Origin: Bin87 sp965220505
GTDB lineage: Bacteria; Chloroflexota; Dehalococcoidia; Lucifugimonadales; UBA3495
Direction: 5' to 3'
Length of the DNA: 64,000 nt
NCBI GenBank assembly: GCA_965220505.1
Contig: CBDCQE010000001.1
Coordinates: 1,674,001 to 1,738,000 of the forward strand
The notes beneath the pieces are model-generated. The model was not told where the DNA came from, ran no database searches, and worked only from the letters and a program-made list of their open reading frames with translations. This document shows positions 53,478 to 62,173 of the stretch, one piece after another (position 1 is the first letter of the stretch; each line of letters starts with the position of its first letter). The position numbers and the translations under genes are program-made.

Positions 53478-55121
53478 TCAGTCATCGCGTCGCTCTTCGC
53501 GCATGGTGATCAGCGCCAACGGGATCGACGAAACCGCCACCAGCAGCAGCGCCGGCGCCGCCGCCCGGGCGAAGAACGCCTCTTGAGACGCAGCCCAGAT
53601 GGAAGATGCCAGGGTGGTGAATCCGATGGGGCTGAGAATCAGCGTCGCTGGCAATTCCTTCATCGTGAGCAGGAACACCAGAGCCGCTCCGGTCAGGACG
53701 CCGGGTCGCACCAGCGGCAGGGTAACGGTCAACAACACAGACAACGGACGCCGGCCCAGGCTCCGGGCGGCATCCTCGAACTCCGGCCGCACCTGGAGCA
53801 ACGAGGTCCGCAGGGAACCCACCGCCGCCGGCAGGAACAGTGTCACGTAGGCGACGGCCAGTATCGCCAGAGATTGATAGAGCCATGGTGCGTAGTTTGC
53901 GCCGAAATACACCAGTCCCAGGGCGATGACGATCCCGGGCAATGCAAAACCCACGAAACCCAGGCGCTCCAGCCACCGGCTGAACAGGCCCGGATAACGC
54001 ACTGCCAGCACGGCGATGGGCGCGGCGCACAATACCGTGAGAACCGCGGCCAACGCGGAGACCCCGACCGAATTGGCCGCCGCCCGCCACAGCAGCAACA
54101 GCGGTTCGCCGGCCGCGACGCCGCGCACGGTCCAGTAAACCAACACCACCACCGGCAAGCCGATGGAAACCGCCAACACGGCGCTGCAATACGCCAGAGC
54201 CGGCCAGCGCCAACGCCCCAGGGGCACCGGCTCAGGCAGTCGGGCTGCGCCGCCGCGGCTGCGGTAGTATCTACCTCCCATCGCATTGCGGGCGGTGTTT
54301 TCGCCCCACACTACCGCCAACGCCAGCACGATGAGCGCCAGCGACCACGCGGCGGCCAGCGTGCGGTTCAGCGCCGCCCCGTACTGGATGAAGATGCTCC
54401 AGGTGAAGGTCTCGTAGCGCATGATGGCGACCGCGCCGAAGTCGCTCAGGGCGTAGAGCGCCGTGAGGAGCCCGCCCGCCAGAATCGCGGGCCGGAGCAT
54501 GGGGAGGGTGATGCTGCGGAAGGTTTGCCAGCGATCGCGCCCCAGTACCCGCGCCGACTCCTCCAGCGAAACGTCCATGTTCCACAGCACCGCCCGCACC
54601 GGCAGCAGCACGTAGGGAAAACTGATGATGATCAGCGTGAGTGCCGCGCCCGTAAACCCGTAGATGCTGGGGATCCGTTCCACGCCGAACCCCGCTTCCA
54701 GCCACCCCTGCAGGATGCCGCGGGGACCCAGCCCCACCGCTATGGCGAACCCCACGATGTACGACGGCAACGCCAGCGGGAGCATGGTGGCCACGCGCCA
54801 GAACCCCCGCCAGGGCAGATCCGTGCGCACGGTCAACCAGGCCAGGGGAGCGGCAATGACGATGCAGCCCAGCATCACCGCGACCATGAGAGCGACGGTG
54901 CGAGCGACCACCCAGAGCGTGCGAGTCCGGAAGATCAGGTCAAAGGCGTCCTCGTCGGCGCCCACCGTACGCAGCGCAAGGTAGACCGGGGAGACGAGCA
55001 GCAGGGCCGCCACCAGCAGGGCCGGGACCCAAACGATGGCCGGCGGACGCGCGGCGCCCTCAAAAAGATAGCCCGAGGTGAACCGGGGAATGTCTACAAG
55101 CAGCCGAGCGACGGCGGACAT
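53478..55121 (-). CDS. ABC transporter permease, Fe(III)-type (FbpB-like), fused two-half protein
   Basis: 547 aa with about 12 membrane segments in two halves, each with an EAA-type loop: LEESARVLGRDRWQTF and FEDAARSLGRRPLSVL followed by LP...RP words. Relatives transport ferric iron or other substrates with a periplasmic binding protein and an ATPase. Neither partner gene is adjacent. No strong Shine-Dalgarno at ATG 55121. Convergent with the dehydrogenase 11 bases away. Confidence 0.9.
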   Translation of the reverse strand: MSAVARLLVDIPRFTSGYLFEGAARPPAIVWVPALLVAALLLVSPVYLALRTVGADEDAFDLIFRTRTLWVVARTVALMVAVMLGCIVIAAPLAWLTVRTDLPWRGFWRVATMLPLALPSYIVGFAIAVGLGPRGILQGWLEAGFGVERIPSIYGFTGAALTLIIISFPYVLLPVRAVLWNMDVSLEESARVLGRDRWQTFRSITLPMLRPAILAGGLLTALYALSDFGAVAIMRYETFTWSIFIQYGAALNRTLAAAWSLALIVLALAVVWGENTARNAMGGRYYRSRGGAARLPEPVPLGRWRWPALAYCSAVLAVSIGLPVVVLVYWTVRGVAAGEPLLLLWRAAANSVGVSALAAVLTVLCAAPIAVLAVRYPGLFSRWLERLGFVGFALPGIVIALGLVYFGANYAPWLYQSLAILAVAYVTLFLPAAVGSLRTSLLQVRPEFEDAARSLGRRPLSVLLTVTLPLVRPGVLTGAALVFLLTMKELPATLILSPIGFTTLASSIWAASQEAFFARAAAPALLLVAVSSIPLALITMREERRDD

Positions 55122-55183
55122 TGGTGGCTCACATCAATCCGGTAAACGGATTGCGTTCGACGCGCCGGAGTGATACGTTCGCG

Positions 55184-55927
55184 CTACCTGCCCTCGCGCA
55201 GCCGGCGCAACTCCGCTTCCAACTCCTGCACCCGGGTTTCGGCCCGGATGCGGGCGGCGCGCTCCCGTCCAGCGTGGGCCTCGGCTGTGTCCGCCCGCTC
55301 CATTTCAGTTTGCAGGGTTGGGACGTGCTCCCCGGTGGCCGGGTCATGCCAGCCCAGGTAGCGATTCTCCGCCCTCAGGATCAGGTTCAGCTTTGCGCTG
55401 TACCCCTGGAATACACCGGGGCTGACTTCGCTCACTTCTATGGACTCGTACCCGCCTCCCACCAACCGGTAACCCCGCAGGGTGAACCCGTAGAACCGGC
55501 CCTCGCTGTCGAACAGCCAGTACTCCGCCACGCCCAGGCGCTCGTAGTAGTCCATCTTTGCATCCAGATCATCCTCGGCGGTGTGTCTGGATGCCACCTC
55601 CAGCACGAAGTCAGGAGGCTTGCCCTGCTCGGGCACAATGTAACCGTTGCTGGCTACGTAAGCGTCGGGATGCACGTCGAAGGCCACCAGCAGGTCCGGA
55701 TACCTGCTTTCGTTGGCCACGTAGGCCGGGCCGGGCACGATGTAGTGCTCCGCGCTGACGATGGTGGTGTCGGGATTGCCCAGGTACTGGGCTATATTGG
55801 GAATTGCACCGTGCCGGTGCAGGTTGTCGACGCTGGTCATGTCGTCAGGGTGGCGCTCCGGTATGTCGGGGAGACGGAAGCGCTTGGCTGGTGGCTCCGG
55901 CGCGTTGGCGGGTCGGATAGTGGTCAT
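55184..55927 (-). CDS. Uma2 family endonuclease-like protein (DUF820)
   Basis: 247 aa. PDLLVAFDVHPDA, PPDFVLEVASRHT and DAKMDYYERLGVAEYWLFD form the PD-(D/E)XK-like core with Asp, Glu and Lys residues. The C-terminal 60 residues are a charged coiled coil (ERADTAEAHAGRERAARI). Family members are common in cyanobacteria and Chloroflexi; role unknown, often thought linked to mobile elements. Confidence 0.9.
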   Translation of the reverse strand: MTTIRPANAPEPPAKRFRLPDIPERHPDDMTSVDNLHRHGAIPNIAQYLGNPDTTIVSAEHYIVPGPAYVANESRYPDLLVAFDVHPDAYVASNGYIVPEQGKPPDFVLEVASRHTAEDDLDAKMDYYERLGVAEYWLFDSEGRFYGFTLRGYRLVGGGYESIEVSEVSPGVFQGYSAKLNLILRAENRYLGWHDPATGEHVPTLQTEMERADTAEAHAGRERAARIRAETRVQELEAELRRLREGR

Positions 55928-56106
55928 GTTGAACCTCGACGGGCGGGGTTGGGGGGATCATACCACCTGCTGCCCCAGCTTCGGCGCGATTGACAGGGCT
56001 TACCGTCAAGCGCAGAATGGCGCAAATTCGGGGCGGTCTGTCGCCCTTTCCACTGTGATCCGTAACGGAATGCGCCTTCGCATTCGCCATTGGAGGAGGT
56101 TCCCAC

Positions 56107-57276
56107 ATGGCGTTTCCCGAACGAATGAAATTTGGCATCTTCCTGGGCCCGTTTCACCGCGTGGGAGAGAACCCCACTCTAGCTATGGAACGTGACTTGG
56201 AGTTGATCGAATGGCTGGACAAGCTGGGGTTCGACGAAGCCTGGATCGGCGAACACCACAGCGCCGGCTGGGAGATCATATCCTCGCCCGAGGTATTCAT
56301 CGCCGCCGCGGCCCAGCGCACCAACCGCATCAAGCTGGGCACCGGCGTGGTCAGCCTGCCCTACCACCACCCGCTGATGGTGGCCAACCGCATGGTACAA
56401 CTGGACCACATGACCTACGGACGTGTGCTCTTCGGCGTGGGACCCGGCGCGCTGCCGGGCGACGCCTACATGATGGGCATCCCCCACGAACTGCAGCGGG
56501 AACGCATGGACGAATCCCTCGGCATCATCCTGCGCCTGTTCACCGAGACCGAGCCTATCAGCTACAAGAGCGACTGGTTCGAACTGAAAGAGGGTCTGCT
56601 CCAGTTGCGGCCCTACCAGCGGCCGTACATGCACACCGCAGTGGCGTCGGTGCAGTCCCCGGCCGGCGTGACCCTGGCCGGCAAGCACGGCTGCTCCGTC
56701 CTCACCATCACCGTGCCGCGCGACCCGTCTGCTGGCCCCTCGGACCTGCAAGGGCTCTGGAACATCGCCGAAGAGTCAGCGGCCGAGCACGGCAACACAA
56801 TGAACCGTGATGACTGGCGCCTGGTACTGCCCTGCCACATTGCCGAGACCAGAAAGGAAGCCCTGGACGACGCGCGCATGGGAGCCGGCCGCTACCTGCG
56901 GGAATACAGCGAGGGAACCAACGGCCGCAAGGCGGTTTACGATGGGCCGTTGGACAAGGTCATCGACCACATGGCCGACACCGGCAGCTGGATCATCGGG
57001 ACACCCGACGACTGCATCGAAGCCATCGAGCGGCTGGGCGAGCAGAGCGGCGGCTTCGGCGCGTTCCTGGTCCAGACCATCGACTGGGCGCCCCGGGACA
57101 AGATGCTGAAGAGCTACGAGCTCATGGCGCGCTACGTCATGCCCCACTTCCAGGGCAGCATCCTCAGCACGAAGGCGTCAAACCAGTGGGCCAAGGAGCG
57201 GCAGGATGACCTGGTCAGCGGGCGGGTCCGCGCCATCGACCGCGCCCGGGAGGCCTACGCCCAACGCGCCGGATAG
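56107..57276 (+). CDS. luciferase-like flavin-dependent monooxygenase (copy 3)
   Basis: 389 aa. KFGIFLGPFHRVGENPTLA, EAWIGEHHSAGWEIISSPEV, LGTGVVSLPYHHPLMVANR, LFGVGPGALPGDAYMMGI and WIIGTPDDCIEAIERL are typical LLM-class. ATG 56107 has GGAGGAGG. 11 bases before a small HEPN-like gene. Confidence 0.93.
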   Translation: MAFPERMKFGIFLGPFHRVGENPTLAMERDLELIEWLDKLGFDEAWIGEHHSAGWEIISSPEVFIAAAAQRTNRIKLGTGVVSLPYHHPLMVANRMVQLDHMTYGRVLFGVGPGALPGDAYMMGIPHELQRERMDESLGIILRLFTETEPISYKSDWFELKEGLLQLRPYQRPYMHTAVASVQSPAGVTLAGKHGCSVLTITVPRDPSAGPSDLQGLWNIAEESAAEHGNTMNRDDWRLVLPCHIAETRKEALDDARMGAGRYLREYSEGTNGRKAVYDGPLDKVIDHMADTGSWIIGTPDDCIEAIERLGEQSGGFGAFLVQTIDWAPRDKMLKSYELMARYVMPHFQGSILSTKASNQWAKERQDDLVSGRVRAIDRAREAYAQRAG

Positions 57277-57287
57277 GGAGGCGAAAG

Positions 57288-57686
57288 GTGACAGCCACCA
57301 CGATCCGGGACCGTGTTGATGAACTCTTCACCGACGCTCGCGAAGTGTACGACCAAGCCATCGAACGGCTGGAGCACGGCGACATCCGTGACGCGGCGGA
57401 GAAGGCCTGGTGCGCCACCAAACGGGCAACCGACGGCCTCATATTGGCCCTCACCAGTGAAGAACCGGTGACAACCGCCGCTACGTCAGACGGATTGGAC
57501 GATTTGGCCCGCGAAACTCCACAGACGCGGTCGCTGCAGGGGCGCTACTACAGCCGGTTGGGCCAACTGCACGGGGCCTGCTTCTACGACCGGAGATGCA
57601 ACCAGGAAACCGAACGGCGCATCCGGGAAACCCTGGCGTATGTTAACGACGCCAAGGCAATCGTTGAAACACACTCGACCGGCTAG
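57288..57686 (+). CDS. small HEPN/PaREP1-like helical protein
   Basis: 132 aa from GTG 57288 with GGAGG upstream. AREVYDQAIERLEHGDIRDA and AEKAWCATKRATDGLILAL form two helices typical of PaREP1/HEPN-like folds. No RNase RxxxxH motif is obvious. Coupled to the monooxygenase (11 bases). Function unknown. Confidence 0.65.
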   Translation: MTATTIRDRVDELFTDAREVYDQAIERLEHGDIRDAAEKAWCATKRATDGLILALTSEEPVTTAATSDGLDDLARETPQTRSLQGRYYSRLGQLHGACFYDRRCNQETERRIRETLAYVNDAKAIVETHSTG

Positions 57687-57705
57687 CGAGGTAGGGATTT
57701 CCCAA

Positions 57706-57740
57706 AAACGGCCCGCTCCCGAATTGGGAGCGGGCTGTTT
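57706..57740. terminator. bidirectional rho-independent terminator
   Basis: Stem GCCCGCTCCC (57711-57720) and GGGAGCGGGC (57726-57735), extended by AAAC/GTTT, with A run before and T run after. Between convergent genes, acts for both. Confidence 0.8.
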
Positions 57741-57751
57741 GAGGTTCTCGG

Positions 57752-58456
57752 CTAGGCCGCGACTTTCGCCGCTGCCCAATCCACGCCGTTGAGCACCAGT
57801 TGCTGGAACTCCGGCGTCTCAAAGCTGCGACCGTCGTGCCCCAGGAGCAGGACGTAGACGTTTCCGTCGCCGTACTTGCGCGTCCATCCCAGGGGATAGG
57901 TTCCGCCCGGCATGTGCGTGGGGTTCCGGTCTGGACCCCAGGGCCAGGTGCCATCTTCCGACGTGCCGGTCAGGAAAACGTCGTTGCCGTCCTTGATCGC
58001 CAGGTTCATGTACAGCTCGTCGTTGGTCGAGAAATCGGCGATCCCGGAAGCCCCGGGGTGCCCGGCATCGCTGATGTTCACCGTGAACTCCCCGTAGGGC
58101 GGGTGGTAGCTGGTGCCGGAGATCCAACCGCCGCCGGTAATGTCGTGGTAGTCAGGCCACGCCGCCGCGACGCAGGTGGCGATGTGGATGCAGACGAACC
58201 CGCCACCGCCGCTGACGTAATCCCGCAGGCCCTCCATTTCGGCCCCTGAAAGCGTCCAGTCGCCGAAATCTGGGACGTTCTCCCGGCGGGTGTTGAAAAC
58301 CAGCGCATCATAGCCGCTCATCGCGGACCGATCCGCCAGCGGCGAGGCGTCCTCCGTGACCGTGACGTCGTGTCCGGCGCCCTTGAGAAAAGACTCCAAT
58401 ATGGGCGTCGACTCCTCATAGGGATGACGCCCGCCTGAAATCACCAAAACCTTCAT
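57752..58456 (-). CDS. ThuA-like protein
   Basis: 234 aa from ATG 58456 with GGAGGG upstream. LVISGGRHPYEESTPIL, TVTEDASPL, YDALVFNTR, and FVCIHIATCVAAAWP with the class I amidotransferase-like fold but without a clear catalytic Cys-His-Glu triad; Cys in HIATC is a candidate. ThuA family members act in trehalose or other sugar catabolism. Ends with VDWAAAKVAA. Confidence 0.85.
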   Translation of the reverse strand: MKVLVISGGRHPYEESTPILESFLKGAGHDVTVTEDASPLADRSAMSGYDALVFNTRRENVPDFGDWTLSGAEMEGLRDYVSGGGGFVCIHIATCVAAAWPDYHDITGGGWISGTSYHPPYGEFTVNISDAGHPGASGIADFSTNDELYMNLAIKDGNDVFLTGTSEDGTWPWGPDRNPTHMPGGTYPLGWTRKYGDGNVYVLLLGHDGRSFETPEFQQLVLNGVDWAAAKVAA

Positions 58457-58567
58457 GATATTTTCCCTCCTGTCAGTAAGCACGAATTGTAGAGACAAGG
58501 GCCGCCGGTGGCAAATCGTTGCCGAACGGGGCGATAATCGACAGCAACGTGACCCATGATGCCGTGC

Positions 58568-58573
58568 TAGAAT
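58568..58573 (+). promoter_or_regulatory. -10 box before second retropepsin-like gene
   Basis: TGC then TAGAAT (58568-58573), an extended -10, 32 bases before the ATG at 58606. No strong -35. Confidence 0.35.
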
Positions 58574-58605
58574 AACGTCCGCGTAAGGTAATGGGAGCTT
58601 TTGCA

Positions 58606-58977
58606 ATGTCAATGTTCAAGGTGGACATCGGCGTCGGTAATTTGGACGGTGGCGATTTGGCCCCGGTTCGGCCTATAGTCGATACCGGCGCGGCCCATTC
58701 CATGCTGCCCGAGACGCTGCTGACCCGACTGGGCATTGCGCCCCGGCGTCAGTTGAGCTTCATCCTGGCCGACGGCAGCCGGACGACCTACGGCTATGGA
58801 TTCGCGCGGTTCAGCATCGACGGCGAGGAATCGCCCTGCCCGGTTATCTTCGGTCCGGAGAGCAACCACCTGCTGGGCGCGTCCACCTTGGAGATTTTCA
58901 ACCTGGTGGTTGACCCGGCCGGAGAACGGCTGCTGCCCGCCGAATGGCTCTCCCTGGGCTGGGGCGGCGAAATATAG
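58606..58977 (+). CDS. retropepsin-like aspartyl protease
   Basis: 123 aa from ATG 58606 (GGGAG eight bases upstream; an earlier ATG at 58591 has a poor site). PIVDTGAAHSMLP with Asp26 is the catalytic motif; GFARFSIDGEE and LLGASTLEIFNLVVDP complete a single-domain aspartic protease fold. Does not share the partner gene that precedes the other copy at 9842. Substrate unknown. Confidence 0.8.
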   Translation: MSMFKVDIGVGNLDGGDLAPVRPIVDTGAAHSMLPETLLTRLGIAPRRQLSFILADGSRTTYGYGFARFSIDGEESPCPVIFGPESNHLLGASTLEIFNLVVDPAGERLLPAEWLSLGWGGEI

Positions 58978-59029
58978 AGCGGCGGAACGCAACCAAGTTG
59001 TGGTGGAGCTGCGGGCCTTTTCGCGATCG

Positions 59030-59422
59030 TCACGCGGAGATAATACTCAGTCCTGAAAGCCGCTCAAAATGCCGGCGGTTGTTGCTGAGCAGCGTCAGAT
59101 TGTGACGCAGCGCTGTGGCGCCTATCATCAGGTCAAAGTCCGGGATGAGAATCCCGGCTGCCCTGAGACGGCCCCTCTCCCGGGCGAATATTCGGCAGAT
59201 TTCCCAATCAACGTCCACGATGTCAATGCCCATGGCAAGAAAATCGTGCAACGAGTGTTCGCCACCGGCAGGGTCAGGGGAGCCCAGAATGCCATCGTAC
59301 AGCTCGGCAACTGAGATGATACTCGGGCCGATGCCGGCAGGCAGCAGGCTATCAAAGCGCTGTACTACCGGTGCCACGCCGCGTTGGTAGCTGATTGTCC
59401 AATCGGTGTCCGCCAAATATTG
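59030..59422 (-). CDS. PIN-domain toxin (VapC-like RNase)
   Basis: 130 aa from ATG 59422. Acidic active-site residues Asp6 (LADTDWT), Glu41 (SVAELYDG), Asp96 and Asp98 (PDFDLMIGA). Cleaves RNA (tRNA or rRNA) when free of its antitoxin. The antitoxin gene ends seven bases upstream. An alternative start at 59446 would overlap it. Confidence 0.88.
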   Translation of the reverse strand, partial: QYLADTDWTISYQRGVAPVVQRFDSLLPAGIGPSIISVAELYDGILGSPDPAGGEHSLHDFLAMGIDIVDVDWEICRIFARERGRLRAAGILIPDFDLMIGATALRHNLTLLSNNRRHFERLSGLSIISA

Positions 59423-59429
59423 CATAGGG

Positions 59430-59678
59430 CTAGGGATCCGGCACAACTCGCGAGCCTAGCCGCCGGGCTTCATAAAGCATCCGCTGCGTTTCTTCCCAAT
59501 ACTCGTCGTGTTTCCGCCAAGCACCGGCGGTGGATGGCCCCGGCCGAGAGCCCTCTGGCGGTAAAGGCGCTGGCAGAGCGTCAAGCGTCATCAGGTATTC
59601 ATCGCCCTCGCGGAGCTCAATCGGTTCCAACGGCACCAGCGCGCCGTTCACGCAACGGGCTTTTATGGTTTTGAGCAT
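59430..59678 (-). CDS. AF2212-like antitoxin (VapB role)
   Basis: 82 aa from ATG 59678. KTIKARCVNGALVPLEPIEL is the AF2212/DUF104 antitoxin signature, followed by EGDEYLMTL and a C-terminal helix WEETQRMLYEARRL that should wrap the toxin. Immediately upstream of the PIN toxin; expected to repress the operon and neutralise the toxin. Confidence 0.8.
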   Translation of the reverse strand: MLKTIKARCVNGALVPLEPIELREGDEYLMTLDALPAPLPPEGSRPGPSTAGAWRKHDEYWEETQRMLYEARRLGSRVVPDP

Positions 59679-59750
59679 GGCTAGTCTCCTCCGACTCAGG
59701 CATTGTGGACTACACACATTCTGATTGTAGCGCACACAGCGCATCGTCCC

Positions 59751-62078
59751 CTACGTGTAGTAGTGCCTAAACGTGATGCCGTCAGCGTTTTTCAGGACAT
59801 CCAATCCCTTCCCGTAGCCAGTATTTCCCAATACGATAGTCGCAACGGCGTTAGGGGATAGGAATTCGTAATCCTCCATAAATTTGTACAGTGGCCCCTC
59901 GTCAACTAACACGCCACCTGCAATCAGTTGATCTTTCCGCCTTTGGTATCTCCAGTAGCTCTGAGTGAGTTTGCGTTTGGTAGCAGTGGAACCCGACAAA
60001 ACGACAATCCGCTTTCTGTTGTATACGTCACACTGCGCGGATATACCGTTGCGATCGGGGCCGATGTAAAAACGTTTGGGTTCCTCAATTGATTGTGATG
60101 ATACGGTATTCGAACTAATGCTACCATGTGTATCGCTTTCATTCGTTTCTAGGAATTTGTCCACCCATTCTGCCACCAGATCCGCTTGCTTCCGGCCACT
60201 CATTTCACCTGGGAAAACCCTTAAATTTGAAGCTATAGCTACACGATGTAACAGGTACAGTGCTTTGTTTTTTGCGCTGTTAAATATTCGAGCACTGTCG
60301 ATTGGCTCTTGTTCCAGACTATCCAGTTCGTCTTTCCATCCGTCCAATTCCGACTGGAGATTGTCTTGCCAATCGGCAAACATACGATGCTCCTGCACCC
60401 GGTTCTCTGGCCGCTCTGCTTCCGGCAGGCTGGCAACGTATTTACCGAACAACTCATCCAGTTCGCCGTCATCGCTTAATACCGACGCTCGCGTATCAAT
60501 CATCTGGCGCAACTGGCCGCGCCGTGCGTCGTCGGGGCCTACGACGCTCTGCCGCTCTTCTGCCAACAGTTCTTGAAACAGGGCGGACAGCCGCTTGGCG
60601 AGGTCGTCGTCATTAATGTCACTGGGGTACGTCATTTCGTCCTCCGGGTCATAAAGTTCAACCAGCACATCCAGCGGCGGCGTAACCGGCAGATGCGCCT
60701 GGATGTGCGCGTCAATGTGGCAAAGGTCGCAGACCAGTTGGTGCGCGTCGCCGCAATGCTTTTCGTATCGCCAGCGGCGCCGGTAAGAACGCCATCGGCC
60801 ACAGCGGGGGCAGATTTTACCGAAAGCGTAGCCGCACTTCCGGCAATGATGGCTCGCGGCCGGCGATGCGGTTTGACACTGCGGGCACACAACAACGGGA
60901 GCGTCACCTCCAGACTTCTGTGCCCCGCGCGGTTCCAGCGACCATTCGCGGTAGTCCTCGGGCAGGCCGTGGGTTACGGCGTTGGCGGCCAGGTCGAGCA
61001 GGATGCAGTCGCCGCCGTCGGGCTTGGGGCGCAGGCCGCGGCCCACCATTTGCAGGTAGAGGGCCAGGCTCATGGTGGGGCGGGCAATGATGATGCAGGA
61101 TGCGTCGGGCAGGTCAAACCCCTCGGTGGCGACGATGACGTTGACCAGCACTTTGATGCTGCCGTCCCGGAAACCGGCGATGGCCTTGTCCCGTTCCTCC
61201 CGGTTGGTATCGCCCAGGATGACGGCCGCCGGGACGCCGACCTCGTTGAACACGGCGGCCAGGTTGTGCGCGTGGTCAACGGACACGGCGTAAGCAATCG
61301 TCGGTCGGTCGACGGCGTGCTTCTGCCAGAACGCCAGGGCGCCGGCGGTCATAATGTCCGGGCGGTCGCGGTTGGCCTGCTCGATGCCAGCCTCGGTGTA
61401 GTCGCCGGTGCGGTCAACGGCGCCGCCGGCGATGCGCTGCTCCGGGGGCGGGATGACAACTTGCGCCTGGCACAGGGCCGGCTCGTCCAGGGCCTGCAAG
61501 TCGGCGGTCTGGGGACCGCAGAGCAGGCCGTCAAAGAGGTGGTCGAACCCTTCCTTTTCGGAGAGCCGCCAGGGGGTGGCGGTCATGCCGACGATGGGGC
61601 CGGGCCACTGCTGCATGGCCCGTTCCCAGCCGGGCGCAGTAGCATGGTGGGCTTCGTCGATGACCAACAGGTCGTCAGAGGTGTAACGGTTCCACACCCC
61701 ACCCTCGGATTCCGGATCAAGTCCGGAATGACGGCGGGGTAGGCGGGCGGCGCGCCGGCCCACGGTCTGGGCCATGAGGATCACCGCACCGCCGGCCATG
61801 GCCGGAGCGTCCTCGCCGGGGGTCCAGTTGACGTTAGTGATGGCGGAGACGCCGGCGTCGGTGAGCATCCGCCGGGTCTGCTCGGACAGTTCCTTGCGGT
61901 GGGTGAGCCAGACGGCTTTGCGTCCGCCTTGCAGCCAATCGCGCAGCAGCGCGCCGGCGATGACGGTTTTGCCGCCGCCGGTGGGGAGTTGGAGCATCAA
62001 CCGGGCACTGGGCACGGCGGCCAGCCCGTTCTGCACCTCCCGGAGCAGATCATGCTGGTAATCGCGGAGTTCGATCAT
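59751..62078 (-). CDS. SF2 DEAH helicase with zinc ribbons and DUF4357-like C-terminus
   Basis: 775 aa from ATG 62078 (a longer frame upstream is antisense to ugd). Motif I LPTGGGKT (31-38), DEAH box VIDEAHHAT, SAT-like GMTATPW, ATEGFDLP and motif VI QMVGRGLRP. Zinc ribbons at about 396-450 (CPQC, CRKC, CPRC, CDLC), then a long helical part and a C-terminal DUF4357-like end (LSPNAVATIVLGNTGYGKGL). Between motifs Ia and II sits a 14-residue segment PRRHSGLDPESEGG encoded by a palindromic repeat. Such helicases occur in restriction or defence loci; here next to a VapBC pair. Confidence 0.88.
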   Translation of the reverse strand: MIELRDYQHDLLREVQNGLAAVPSARLMLQLPTGGGKTVIAGALLRDWLQGGRKAVWLTHRKELSEQTRRMLTDAGVSAITNVNWTPGEDAPAMAGGAVILMAQTVGRRAARLPRRHSGLDPESEGGVWNRYTSDDLLVIDEAHHATAPGWERAMQQWPGPIVGMTATPWRLSEKEGFDHLFDGLLCGPQTADLQALDEPALCQAQVVIPPPEQRIAGGAVDRTGDYTEAGIEQANRDRPDIMTAGALAFWQKHAVDRPTIAYAVSVDHAHNLAAVFNEVGVPAAVILGDTNREERDKAIAGFRDGSIKVLVNVIVATEGFDLPDASCIIIARPTMSLALYLQMVGRGLRPKPDGGDCILLDLAANAVTHGLPEDYREWSLEPRGAQKSGGDAPVVVCPQCQTASPAASHHCRKCGYAFGKICPRCGRWRSYRRRWRYEKHCGDAHQLVCDLCHIDAHIQAHLPVTPPLDVLVELYDPEDEMTYPSDINDDDLAKRLSALFQELLAEERQSVVGPDDARRGQLRQMIDTRASVLSDDGELDELFGKYVASLPEAERPENRVQEHRMFADWQDNLQSELDGWKDELDSLEQEPIDSARIFNSAKNKALYLLHRVAIASNLRVFPGEMSGRKQADLVAEWVDKFLETNESDTHGSISSNTVSSQSIEEPKRFYIGPDRNGISAQCDVYNRKRIVVLSGSTATKRKLTQSYWRYQRRKDQLIAGGVLVDEGPLYKFMEDYEFLSPNAVATIVLGNTGYGKGLDVLKNADGITFRHYYT
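61709..61729. repeat. palindromic element inside the helicase gene
   Basis: ATTCCGGA-TCAAG-TCCGGAAT, with flanking GACGG, is the core of the widespread family that usually lies between genes. Here it adds PRRHSGLDPESEGG in frame between helicase motifs Ia and II. Related to the repeat at 24653-24682. Confidence 0.7.
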
Positions 62079-62173
62079 GCCGGCGGATTGTATCATCGCA
62101 TCGAGCGCCCTCGACGGAACCGGAGCGTAGTCCCGCGACACCGAGAGGAACGCCGTCACAGGATCGCAGCCCG

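Noticed and set aside
52980..55145. A 721-residue plus-strand frame over the ABC permease
   Set aside because: It is Arg/Gln/His-rich shadow sequence; the minus-strand frame has two EAA loops and twelve membrane segments.
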